A stretch of 14,807 nt of DNA from Fidelibacterota bacterium TCS52 (lineage in GTDB: Bacteria; Fidelibacterota; Fidelibacteria; Fidelibacterales; Fidelibacteraceae). Location of the stretch: contig LSCC01000048.1 of assembly GCA_001577215.1 (NCBI GenBank), forward strand, positions 1 through 14,807. The letters are read 5' to 3'. The notes under the pieces were generated by a model, which saw nothing but the letters and a program-made list of their open reading frames with translations, was not told where the DNA came from and searched no databases. Positions 8,664-14,807 of this stretch are shown here, one piece after another; the first letter of the stretch is position 1; the number at the start of each line of letters is the position of its first letter. Made by a program: the position numbers and the translations under genes.

Positions 8664-10730
8664 TTAATTATCTCCACTTACGGTTAAATAACAATCAGAA
8701 TTGGAATATATGATTTTACCTTTTGGGGGATTCTGTTTAATGATTTTTCCGGTTATTGTGTTTGTGTGTACCTGTAAGTTCAATTTTGTTAAAATATATT
8801 TTGCTTGAGAATACGAATGACCGATCAGATCCGGCATAACTACTCTAACTTTATTATTATTAGATTTTCTCTGTTCAACAATACTTTTTATATTTTTTTT
8901 GTTGGTAGTTTTTTTATTAACATCTTTTTTTCTTCTTTTTTCTATTGAAGTATAAAGCGAAGTGTTAGTTTCGCTATCCAATTTTTTATCTTCTAATAAT
9001 TCAGTTTGATTATTAGGTTTGATCCAGTCATATAGATCTTTAAAATTTGTAGTGTTAATAATGCGTGTGAAAACATTTTTTACAGCAGGAGCTGCACAAG
9101 TACCGCCCCAATGTTTTCCGTAAGTTGGAGAATCTAACGTTATTCCACATACTAAAACTGGCTTATTTGATGGGAAAAATCCTATAAAAGATGACATATA
9201 TTCTGTTTTGGAATATTTTCCTTCTATTACTTTCTGAGCCGTTCCTGTCTTTCCGGCAATTTTGTATCCGGGAATATATGCATTTGCTCCTGTTCCTTCT
9301 GTTACGACATTTTCCAAAATATCTCGTAATTCTTTAGAAGTATTTTTAGAGATTGCTCTTCTGACTACAGTAACATCACGTGAGTAACCAAGTTCATTTT
9401 CTGGTGTGTAAGCCGATTTTACAATATATGGCCTCAGTAAAAGTCCGCCATTAGCAACAGCACAATAAGCTATTACCATCTGTAATAATGAAGTTGTAAT
9501 ATTATGTCCCATAGCTATTTGTGAATATGTAATTTCATCCCATTGAGATACTGGTTTAAGGTATCCAGCAACTTCCGCATTTAAACAAATATTGCTTGGA
9601 TCACCAAAGCCGAATTTTTTAATTGTTTTATAGATAGATTTGTCACCTACTAATTTGGCAATTTTAGCAGCACCGATATTTGATGATAATGTTATAATTT
9701 GTTTTAAAGATAGCCACTCTTTTTCATGTGTGTCATGAAGAGTTCGATCAAAAACATTCCATTCTCCTTTTTCGCAATTTACTATACTTGAAGGAGTTAA
9801 TTTATGAGATTCTAAAGAAGCAGCAATTGGAATTACTTTAAATATTGAACCTGGTTCAAATTGGTCAGAAATAACTCTATTTCTTCTTTGTGATGGAATA
9901 GAATTGGTTATATTGTTGGGATTAAAATTCGGATAAGAGCCCATAGCTAGAATTTCTCCCGTATTTGGGTTTGCTATCATTCCTCTTGCATTTATAGGAT
10001 CATTAAGCTCATACGCCTTTTTCAATTCATTTTCTAAAATTGTTTGATAATCAATGTCAATCGTCAAGAATAGAGCTCCACCATCTTTTTTTTCTCTATT
10101 CTTTGAAGTGTAGCTTGAAACTGTGTTACCTTTTACATCTTTTTTTACTATTTGCAATCCTTTTTTACCGGATAAGTATCTATCAAAAATATTTTCAATA
10201 CCTGATTTTCCCTGATTATTCCAATTGGTAAATCCCATAACTTGTCCAGCTATTTCCTGAAAAGGGTAATGTCTTACGATTTTTCTTTCATATTTTATTC
10301 CTGTAAGATCATATTCTTTTAATTTATTTACCGTATCTATTGAAATGTTATTTTTAATACTGTAATATTTTTTCCTATTTTTAAATATCTGTTTATAATA
10401 TGTAGAAGTATTACCAAATACCTTTGATAATGTTGTAAATACTTTTTCCGGATCGTTGAGATCAATATATCTTGCTCCAATGTCCCATTTAATTAAGTTT
10501 GTTGCTAAAATGGTATTATTTCTACCATAGATCAAACCTCTTTCGGGTTGAACTACTTTTTTTATGATCGCCTGTTCTTCGGCAGCGGTTGCCAGTGAGT
10601 TGATATCCAAAATTTGAATTTTTACTAGCTTGCAAACTATTAAAATTGCAAATGCGAAGATGAACAAGCTTACTAATCCTGCATTAACAATATATTTTTC
10701 GTTTATGTTATTTGTTTTTCTTTTGGCCAT
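8664..10730 (-). CDS. ftsI: FtsI/PBP3-type septal transpeptidase with C-terminal PASTA domain
   Basis: Class B penicillin-binding protein of 688 residues that crosslinks septal peptidoglycan on the outer face of the cytoplasmic membrane. A short basic cytoplasmic tail precedes one membrane anchor at about 15-37. The PBP dimerisation domain opens with PERGLIYGRN at 62-71. Transpeptidase motifs are complete: SIFK with nucleophile S295 and K298, SSN at 349-351, and KTGT at 494-497. A lysine- and asparagine-rich linker around 598-627 leads to a single PASTA domain at about 628-688 (MPDLIGHSYSQAK near its start). A C-terminal PASTA domain occurs in SpoVD/PBP2x-like proteins and in FtsI of some FCB bacteria; sporulation is not suggested here. 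It lies 3 bp after ftsL, without a Shine-Dalgarno, so coupling to ftsL translation is plausible. Confidence 0.96.
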   Translation of the reverse strand: MAKRKTNNINEKYIVNAGLVSLFIFAFAILIVCKLVKIQILDINSLATAAEEQAIIKKVVQPERGLIYGRNNTILATNLIKWDIGARYIDLNDPEKVFTTLSKVFGNTSTYYKQIFKNRKKYYSIKNNISIDTVNKLKEYDLTGIKYERKIVRHYPFQEIAGQVMGFTNWNNQGKSGIENIFDRYLSGKKGLQIVKKDVKGNTVSSYTSKNREKKDGGALFLTIDIDYQTILENELKKAYELNDPINARGMIANPNTGEILAMGSYPNFNPNNITNSIPSQRRNRVISDQFEPGSIFKVIPIAASLESHKLTPSSIVNCEKGEWNVFDRTLHDTHEKEWLSLKQIITLSSNIGAAKIAKLVGDKSIYKTIKKFGFGDPSNICLNAEVAGYLKPVSQWDEITYSQIAMGHNITTSLLQMVIAYCAVANGGLLLRPYIVKSAYTPENELGYSRDVTVVRRAISKNTSKELRDILENVVTEGTGANAYIPGYKIAGKTGTAQKVIEGKYSKTEYMSSFIGFFPSNKPVLVCGITLDSPTYGKHWGGTCAAPAVKNVFTRIINTTNFKDLYDWIKPNNQTELLEDKKLDSETNTSLYTSIEKRRKKDVNKKTTNKKNIKSIVEQRKSNNNKVRVVMPDLIGHSYSQAKYILTKLNLQVHTNTITGKIIKQNPPKGKIIYSNSDCYLTVSGDN

Positions 10731-10733
10731 AAA

Positions 10734-11066
10734 TTATTCTATTATTATTACATCTACTTGTGGCTTTGAATTACTCATGTTTAATTTTGTTTTTGCTAGG
10801 TTTTGGATCCTATCAGCTCGAGATAATTGAGTTATTTTTGTATTGAGTTCAGTTATGTGTTGTTTTGTTCTTCTTTCCATATTTTTTGCATGTTCTATAT
10901 AATATTTAGTTTCGTTGATCTTATCTTGCAGAAAAAGATGTAATGCAATACTTATCAATGTAATAGTCAATAAATAAATGAACATAAACCATTTGTTTTT
11001 AATTGTTTTGATAACAAATGAATTATTATTAGTTAAATATCTATTATTTTTTCTATTTCTTCTCAT
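10734..11066 (-). CDS. ftsL: FtsL-like divisome protein
   Basis: Small bitopic protein of 110 residues. FtsL bridges early and late divisome parts and helps activate FtsWI. A basic, asparagine-rich cytoplasmic N-terminus (1-25) is followed by one transmembrane helix at about 26-46. An extracytoplasmic segment with coiled-coil character spans 50-82, then RADRIQNLAKTKLNM at 83-97, matching the family's conserved ADRIExxAxxxLGM ending. The sequence is otherwise poorly conserved, as is normal for FtsL, so the call rests on topology, this ending and position between rsmH and ftsI. FtsB/DivIC is the alternative, but the position fits FtsL better. Gaps are 5 bp to rsmH and 3 bp to ftsI. Confidence 0.86.
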   Translation of the reverse strand: MRRNRKNNRYLTNNNSFVIKTIKNKWFMFIYLLTITLISIALHLFLQDKINETKYYIEHAKNMERRTKQHITELNTKITQLSRADRIQNLAKTKLNMSNSKPQVDVIIIE

Positions 11067-11071
11067 AATAA

Positions 11072-12001
11072 TTATATTTTCTCGGCTACTCTTAATTTAG
11101 CACTCCTACTTTGAGGATTTTTTTTAATTTCTGAAAGGGTAGGAGTGATAATTTTATTGTTTATTTTTTTTAATGAAGCTTTGTGGTCGCATACGCAAAT
11201 CGGTATTTCCGGAGGGCAGATACAATTTTTTGTTGCTTTTTGTATTGTGTTTTTTACGATCCTGTCTTCTAAAGAATGATAAGAAATGACAACTAATCTT
11301 CCACCGGTTTTTAATAAATTAATCGCTTCGGTCAATGATTTTTGCAAGACATTCAATTCATTATTGACTTCAATTCGAATTGCTTGAAATATTCTTGCCA
11401 AGGTTTTATTGCGATATTTGTAATTTGAAAACTTGGCAACTATTTTTAATAATTTTTCAGTAGTATCTATTGTATATTTTTCTCTTTCTTCCACAATAGC
11501 TTGTGCAATTTGTTTCGACATTCTCTCTTCACCATATTCAAAAAATATTGATTTTAATTTTTCTAATGAATAATTGTTAACTATATTTTCAGCAGTATTT
11601 TTCAAATTTGGGTCCATTCTCATATCTAAATTACCTTTACTAGAAAACCCGAAACCTCTTTCACTATCATTTAATTCCAGATTTGAAGTTCCAAGATCAT
11701 ATAATATTCCATTTACCTTATTTAATTCCAAACCGTAAAGCTCCACTTTAATCTTATCGAAATTGCTTTTAATGATAGTAAATTGTTTAAATTTGCTAAG
11801 TTTTGATGAACTAATTAAGATTGCTTTTGGATCGACTTCAAATCCAATTAATTTACTATCATCATTAATTTCATCTAATATTTTTTTTGAATGTCCTCCC
11901 AATCCAAGTGTTGCATCAACATAAACACCCGATTTGTCTGTTATTAAATTCTCAATAGATTCATTTAATAAAACAGGAATATGTTCAATTTTTTGATCCA
12001 T
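11072..12001 (-). CDS. rsmH: RsmH (MraW), 16S rRNA m4C1402 N4-methyltransferase
   Basis: S-adenosylmethionine-dependent methyltransferase of 309 residues acting on the N4 of C1402 in 16S rRNA, at the ribosomal P site. It begins HIPVLLNESI at 7-16. The SAM-binding motif DATLGLGGHS is at 29-38. DLGTSN at 102-107 and GNLDMRMD at 123-130 correspond to the family's DLGVSS and GPLDMRMD. SYHSLEDR follows in the C-terminal half. The C-terminus carries the family's cysteine-containing segment (CICPPEIPICVC), then ITPTLSEI and NPQSRSAKLRVAEK. Length is normal (about 300-315). It starts 3 bp after mraZ with no visible Shine-Dalgarno, the usual mraZ-rsmH pair at the head of dcw clusters. Confidence 0.98.
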   Translation of the reverse strand: MDQKIEHIPVLLNESIENLITDKSGVYVDATLGLGGHSKKILDEINDDSKLIGFEVDPKAILISSSKLSKFKQFTIIKSNFDKIKVELYGLELNKVNGILYDLGTSNLELNDSERGFGFSSKGNLDMRMDPNLKNTAENIVNNYSLEKLKSIFFEYGEERMSKQIAQAIVEEREKYTIDTTEKLLKIVAKFSNYKYRNKTLARIFQAIRIEVNNELNVLQKSLTEAINLLKTGGRLVVISYHSLEDRIVKNTIQKATKNCICPPEIPICVCDHKASLKKINNKIITPTLSEIKKNPQSRSAKLRVAEKI

Positions 12002-12004
12002 TTT

Positions 12005-12463
12005 TTAAATCAAAATATCATTTGCCAATGAATTGAAATCCTCCTTAGATAATGGGTTTTCTTGTTCGTATTTGCTTAACATTTTCGGTTCCCAGATTTC
12101 AATTTTATTTAATGTGCCTACGATTATTACTTCTTTTTCTATATTAGCATATTCCATTAGATCATTTGTCAATGTAATTCTTCCGGCACTGTCTATAGGA
12201 CATTTTGAGGCAAATCTCGTAATTTGCCTTAAAAACATTTTGTGTGTCTTTTTTAATGAAGATAGCGATTCGTTTAATTTATTCATCATGTTTTCCCATT
12301 GTGGTTCTGGATAGATCACTATACTGGATTCATCTATTCCCTTTGAAATAATTAAATTTGATATTCCCTTTTCACTTAATGATTTCCTAAATCGTGATGG
12401 AATGTTCACTCTATTTTTGGAATCTACATTATATTGAAATTGTCCAATAAAATCTATAAACAT
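12005..12463 (-). CDS. mraZ: MraZ, dcw-cluster transcriptional regulator
   Basis: DNA-binding protein of 152 residues that in other bacteria represses its own dcw operon and is linked to RsmH. It has the two-fold SpoVT/AbrB-like repeat of the family: DSKNRVNIPSRFR near residues 14-26 and DSAGRITLTNDL in the second half. I chose ATG 12463 because it gives the canonical family start MFIDFIGQ and GAGAGG stands 7 bases upstream. An in-frame GTG at 12508 would add 15 residues, but it lacks a Shine-Dalgarno, has no family counterpart and sits inside the presumed operator. The gene is first in the operon, 3 bp before rsmH. Autoregulation is inferred from the repeat array just upstream. Confidence 0.96.
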   Translation of the reverse strand: MFIDFIGQFQYNVDSKNRVNIPSRFRKSLSEKGISNLIISKGIDESSIVIYPEPQWENMMNKLNESLSSLKKTHKMFLRQITRFASKCPIDSAGRITLTNDLMEYANIEKEVIIVGTLNKIEIWEPKMLSKYEQENPLSKEDFNSLANDILI

Positions 12464-12470
12464 TCTAATG

Positions 12471-12476
12471 CCTCTC
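12471..12476 (-). promoter_or_regulatory. mraZ ribosome binding site
   Basis: GAGAGG on the minus strand, separated by 7 bases from ATG 12463. It is one of the better Shine-Dalgarno matches in the operon and supports the shorter MraZ over the GTG start at 12508. Confidence 0.75.
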
Positions 12477-12497
12477 AAATTATTTTCTGTGTTGGGA

Positions 12498-12537
12498 GTA
12501 TCTCCCACAATCTCCTATAATATTACACAATCGCCTA
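12498..12537 (-). promoter_or_regulatory. Probable MraZ operator: 10-bp-phased repeat array
   Basis: Read on the minus strand this is four consecutive 10-mers: TAGGCGATTG, TGTAATATTA, TAGGAGATTG and TGGGAGATAC. Three share TRGGMGATWS; the second, degenerate unit supplies the candidate -10 region. In E. coli, MraZ binds direct TGGGN repeats separated by 5 bp just upstream of mraZ, the same 10 bp period and nearly the same core. The match in position, period and core makes autoregulation likely, though binding here is inferred. The last unit contains the rejected GTG start. Confidence 0.78.
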
Positions 12538-12548
12538 CATACATGCAA
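12520..12548 (-). promoter_or_regulatory. Candidate promoter of the dcw operon
   Basis: On the minus strand TTGCAT (12543-12548) is followed after 17 bases by TAATAT (12520-12525), a moderate match to a housekeeping sigma promoter (3/6 and 4/6). One operator unit lies between the two boxes and two lie over the expected start site, the layout expected for repression. The sequence is AT-rich and the organism's sigma consensus is unknown, so the exact boxes are tentative. Confidence 0.45.
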
Positions 12549-12558
12549 GAAAAAAATG

Positions 12559-12587
12559 TTTTTTTTCCATTTTTTCCCACTTTTTTT
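12559..12587 (-). promoter_or_regulatory. Phased A-tracts upstream of the mraZ promoter
   Basis: On the minus strand three A-runs, at 12581-12587, 12570-12575 and 12559-12566, have centres about 10-11.5 bp apart, close to the helical repeat. They lie just upstream of the candidate -35 box. Such phased tracts usually bend DNA or act as UP elements. Within them, TGGGA at 12575-12579 and TGGAA at 12565-12569 resemble two more MraZ half-sites 10 bp apart. Function is inferred. Confidence 0.4.
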
Positions 12588-12612
12588 ATTTCAAGAGATC
12601 TTTAATTGTTTA

Positions 12613-12684
12613 TTAGATAAATAAAATTATTATTATCTAAATTTGTTGGGTTAAATTCTGTGGATTCTTATCTTGTTTATCTAA
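12613..12684. repeat. TTATCTAA octamer repeated in the mraZ-aspS spacer
   Basis: TTATCTAA occurs at 12633-12640 and 12677-12684, and as its exact reverse complement TTAGATAA at 12613-12620. The first and inverted copies form an 8 bp inverted repeat with a 12 bp spacer. TTATCT also occurs alone at 12668-12673 and 12810-12815. It could be a binding site for an unknown regulator of aspS or a weak hairpin. The low-complexity AT background makes chance possible. Confidence 0.35.
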
Positions 12685-12839
12685 TTGTTATTACAATAAT
12701 TAAAAGCTCGAAAATCTGAATTTTATGACAGGCATTTGATTATTTTAATGATCTTAAAAGTGACCATGTTTTATTTTAAAAAAACAATTCAATTTTAGAA
12801 TATTTTTTATTATCTTTTATATGAAAAATATGAGGGGTT

Positions 12840-14609
12840 ATGAAAATAAAAAGAAATCAATTATGTGGAAGTTTAAGAAAAAGTAATATTGGCAAAATTG
12901 TAAAGTTAAATGGATGGATAAATACAAGGCGAGATCTTGGTGGAATTACATTTGTCGATCTAAGGGATAGATACGGAATAGTTCAGGTAAGATTTGATAA
13001 CGATCTGCCGAACAATATCCTAAAAATAGTTAAACAATTGAATATGGAAGATGTTATTGCAGTGGAAGGTAAAGTGCAAATGCGTCCGTCAAGTTCAATT
13101 AATAAAAAAATATCTACTGGTGAAATTGAAGTTGTTGTAAAAGATTTTGAAATGCTGAGTAAGGCGAAACCAACCCCTTTTGAAATTAAGAAGCGTGAAA
13201 CCGGAAGTGAAAATTTACGATTGAAATATAGATATTTGGATCTACGGACCGAACAATTGCAGAAAAATATTTTAATTCGTCATGAGGCATTGCAATCTAC
13301 AAGAAAATTTTTGAGTAATGAAAAATTTATGGAAATAGAAACACCGTTCTTTATTAAATCAACACCTGAAGGAGCGCGAGATTTTGTTGTACCGAGTAGA
13401 GAGAATCTTGGAAAATTTTATGCATTACCACAATCTCCACAGACATTTAAACAATTATTAATGATCTCCGGTTTTGATAAATATTTTCAAATAGTAAAAT
13501 GTTTTCGTGATGAAGATCTGAGAGCTGATAGACAACCGGAATTTACACAGATCGATATAGAAATGTCATTCATTGATGAAAGTGATATTCAGAAAGTATC
13601 AGAAAAGATGTTAAAACAAATTTTTAAAGATACGATTGATAAAGAAATTTCACTTCCATTTCCAAAAATGACATATCAAGAAGCGATGGAAAAATATGGA
13701 AGTGATTCGCCGGACACAAGATTTGAAATGAAAATAGAAAATGTGGAAGATTTTGCTAAACAGACGAATTTCAAAATTTTTCATTCTGTAATTGAAAATG
13801 GTGGAGTAGTTAGAGCTTTAAAAGTTAAAAACAGTGCAGAATTTTCAAGAAAAAATATTGATGAATTAACCGAATTGGCAAAAAGATATGGTGCAAAAGG
13901 TCTGGCTTATGTAAAATTTAAAGAAAATAAATTTCAATCAGGAATTTCAAAATTCATTGACGAAAGATCCGGAAAAATACTTGTTGATAAATTGAATTTA
14001 ACGGATAATGATCTGGTTTTCTTTATGGCTGATAAATGGAAAGTTTCATTAATTGTTTTGGGAAGCATAAGAAAATATCTTGGTAAGAAAATGGATCTGA
14101 TCGACAAAAATGAAATATCTACTCTGTGGGTTACAGATTTTCCTCTATTTGAATATAATGATGAAGAAGGACACTACCAATCAATGCATCATCCTTTTAC
14201 TTCGCCAAATGAAGAAGATTGGAAATATTTGGAAAGCAATCCTGAAAAAGTAAGATCCCGTGGTTATGATGTAGTGATCAATGGTCAAGAGATCGGCGGT
14301 GGAAGTATTCGTATCCATTCTCGTGAAAAACAGAATAGAATATTTTCTGCATTAAATATTTCCGATGAAGAAATAAATAGAAAATTCGGATTTTTACTGA
14401 ATGCTTTTGAATATGGTGCTCCTCCGCATGGAGGAATTGCATTTGGTTTTGATCGGTTAGTTTCAATTCTTGCAGGAGAAGACACTATTCGTGAAGTAAT
14501 TGCCTTTCCTAAAACAACTACTGCTCAATCACTAATGATCGGTTCACCAGATATCATCGATGAAAAACAACTGAAAGAATTGGGATTGAAAATTGAACAA
14601 AAAAAATGA
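12840..14609 (+). CDS. aspS: AspRS, aspartyl-tRNA synthetase (bacterial, discriminating type)
   Basis: Class IIb aminoacyl-tRNA synthetase of 589 residues charging tRNA-Asp in the cytoplasm. The N-terminal OB-fold anticodon domain (about 1-110) starts with CGSLR and GWINTRRDLGG at 25-35. Catalytic elements are STPEGARDFVVPSR at 174-187, QSPQ at 198-201, motif 2 FRDEDLRADRQPEFTQID at 222-239, and motif 3 GIAFGFDRL at 532-540. The bacterial GAD insertion lies at about 290-420. L33 aligns with E. coli L30; non-discriminating enzymes have His there, so I infer an Asp-only enzyme. ATG 12840 gives a start collinear with E. coli AspRS. The ribosome binding site GAGG is only 4 bases away. It is divergent from the dcw operon and runs into the lpxH-like gene. 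Confidence 0.98.
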   Translation: MKIKRNQLCGSLRKSNIGKIVKLNGWINTRRDLGGITFVDLRDRYGIVQVRFDNDLPNNILKIVKQLNMEDVIAVEGKVQMRPSSSINKKISTGEIEVVVKDFEMLSKAKPTPFEIKKRETGSENLRLKYRYLDLRTEQLQKNILIRHEALQSTRKFLSNEKFMEIETPFFIKSTPEGARDFVVPSRENLGKFYALPQSPQTFKQLLMISGFDKYFQIVKCFRDEDLRADRQPEFTQIDIEMSFIDESDIQKVSEKMLKQIFKDTIDKEISLPFPKMTYQEAMEKYGSDSPDTRFEMKIENVEDFAKQTNFKIFHSVIENGGVVRALKVKNSAEFSRKNIDELTELAKRYGAKGLAYVKFKENKFQSGISKFIDERSGKILVDKLNLTDNDLVFFMADKWKVSLIVLGSIRKYLGKKMDLIDKNEISTLWVTDFPLFEYNDEEGHYQSMHHPFTSPNEEDWKYLESNPEKVRSRGYDVVINGQEIGGGSIRIHSREKQNRIFSALNISDEEINRKFGFLLNAFEYGAPPHGGIAFGFDRLVSILAGEDTIREVIAFPKTTTAQSLMIGSPDIIDEKQLKELGLKIEQKK

Positions 14610-14807
14610 AAAATTAAAGAAAAATAGTAGCTTAAAATCACCATTTTATTTTATTTCTGATACTCATATTTCAACAATATTATCTAAGCAAGAAATTGAG
14701 AAAAGAAAAGACCTATTTTCACTTTTTGAAAAAATAATTAAAACAAAAGGCACACTTTTTTTACTTGGTGATTTCTTTGATTTTTGGTTTGATTGTAACA
14801 ATTTTAT
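14593..14807 (+). CDS. LpxH-like UDP-2,3-diacylglucosamine diphosphatase (5' part only)
   Basis: Start of a calcineurin-like metallophosphoesterase; 71 codons are visible. FISDTH at 20-25 contains the metal-binding DxH, and LLGDFFDFWF at 57-66 contains the GDxxD motif followed by the tryptophan typical of LpxH. LpxH removes UMP from UDP-2,3-diacylglucosamine in lipid A synthesis on the inner face of the membrane. Another phosphoesterase of this superfamily is possible, because the lipid-binding cap is not visible. The frame opens after TGA 14587-14589. TTG 14593 is the only ATG, GTG or TTG before the DxH motif; GGGA stands 7 bases upstream. This start overlaps aspS by 17 bp. One extra A in the run at 14609-14613 would instead join the frame to ATG 14606. 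Confidence 0.8.
   Translation, partial: MNKKNEKLKKNSSLKSPFYFISDTHISTILSKQEIEKRKDLFSLFEKIIKTKGTLFLLGDFFDFWFDCNNF

Larger units (their letters stand above)
12464..12839. other. Divergent intergenic region between mraZ and aspS
   Basis: The only long non-coding stretch in the window (376 bp). The left part holds the mraZ ribosome binding site, repeat array, candidate promoter and A-tracts. The middle holds the TTATCTAA repeats. From about 12690 to 12828 I see no tRNA, T-box or riboswitch-like structure and no convincing aspS promoter. A GAGG at 12832-12835 stands 4 bases before the aspS ATG. Confidence 0.7.

Noticed and set aside
12033..12314. Plus-strand open frame of 93 codons opposite mraZ
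   Set aside because: It is antisense to a well-conserved gene, resembles no family I know, and is explained by codon use of mraZ. The same applies to the other plus-strand frames within the dcw genes and the minus-strand frames within aspS.
12638..12645. TAAATTTG as a Bacteroidetes-type -7 box (TAnnTTTG) for aspS
   Set aside because: The box matches, but no TTG lies at the required 19-21 bp upstream; the nearest ATTG is about 29 bp away.
12681..12702. Weak inverted repeat ATTGT-TATT-ACAAT as a terminator or hairpin
   Set aside because: The 5 bp AT-only stem is followed by a mismatch and has no GC core or T-run. It is expected by chance in such AT-rich DNA.
12709..12726. AAAAT-CTGA-ATTTT as an RNA regulatory element of aspS
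   Set aside because: A short A/T-only stem; no T-box features (specifier loop, TGGN antiterminator bulge) are present nearby.
12830..12886. 18-codon frame starting ATG 12830 and overlapping the aspS start out of frame
   Set aside because: It consists mainly of AT-rich codons shared with aspS, has no Shine-Dalgarno of its own, and aspS ATG 12840 has the family N-terminus. A leader peptide role is not supported.
1..14807. Search for a mobile element, CRISPR array, tRNA/rRNA gene, toxin-antitoxin pair or defence system
   Set aside because: All space outside the 376 bp divergent spacer is occupied by recognised housekeeping genes with uniform AT-rich codon use. No long repeats, integrase, transposase or cloverleaf sequence was seen.

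Overview
The window is AT-rich and almost fully coding. It holds most of a division and cell wall (dcw) cluster, read leftward on the minus strand. A divergent pair of genes, aspS and the start of an lpxH-like gene, lies at the right end. The organism looks like a Gram-negative bacterium with a meso-diaminopimelate peptidoglycan: MurE carries the DNPR signature, and the lpxH-like gene implies lipid A. MurC has the variant EADEYDRTF, FtsI ends in one PASTA domain, and several genes lack clear Shine-Dalgarno sequences. These traits suggest an uncultured FCB-group lineage (Bacteroidetes/Chlorobi relatives such as Marinimicrobia or Cloacimonetes). That placement is inference from motifs only. The compact 367-residue MraY argues against Bacteroidetes proper.

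The minus-strand operon, in transcription order from right to left, is mraZ, rsmH, ftsL, ftsI (PASTA), murE, murF, mraY, murD, ftsW, murG, murC. MurC runs off the left edge. Junctions range from an 18 bp gap to a 13 bp overlap, with no room for internal terminators, so one long transcript is likely. MurC, MurD, MurE and MurF build the UDP-MurNAc-pentapeptide. MraY moves it to the lipid carrier and MurG adds GlcNAc to make lipid II. FtsW polymerises and FtsI crosslinks it at the septum, with FtsL as part of the divisome scaffold. ftsQ, ftsA and ftsZ are not in the window and may lie beyond the left edge.

The only long non-coding stretch is the 376 bp between mraZ and aspS. Its mraZ side holds a four-unit array with an exact 10 bp period that resembles known MraZ operators, overlapping a candidate promoter. 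Phased A-tracts lie upstream of it. The aspS side holds a repeated octamer, TTATCTAA.

On the plus strand, aspS encodes a complete bacterial AspRS of the apparently discriminating (Asp-only) type. It overlaps or abuts a truncated LpxH-like metallophosphoesterase whose only legal start is TTG.

I found no mobile element, CRISPR array, RNA gene or new gene system. The region is a conserved housekeeping locus. The points worth a second look are the mraZ control region, the lpxH start and some substitutions in Mur ligase motifs.
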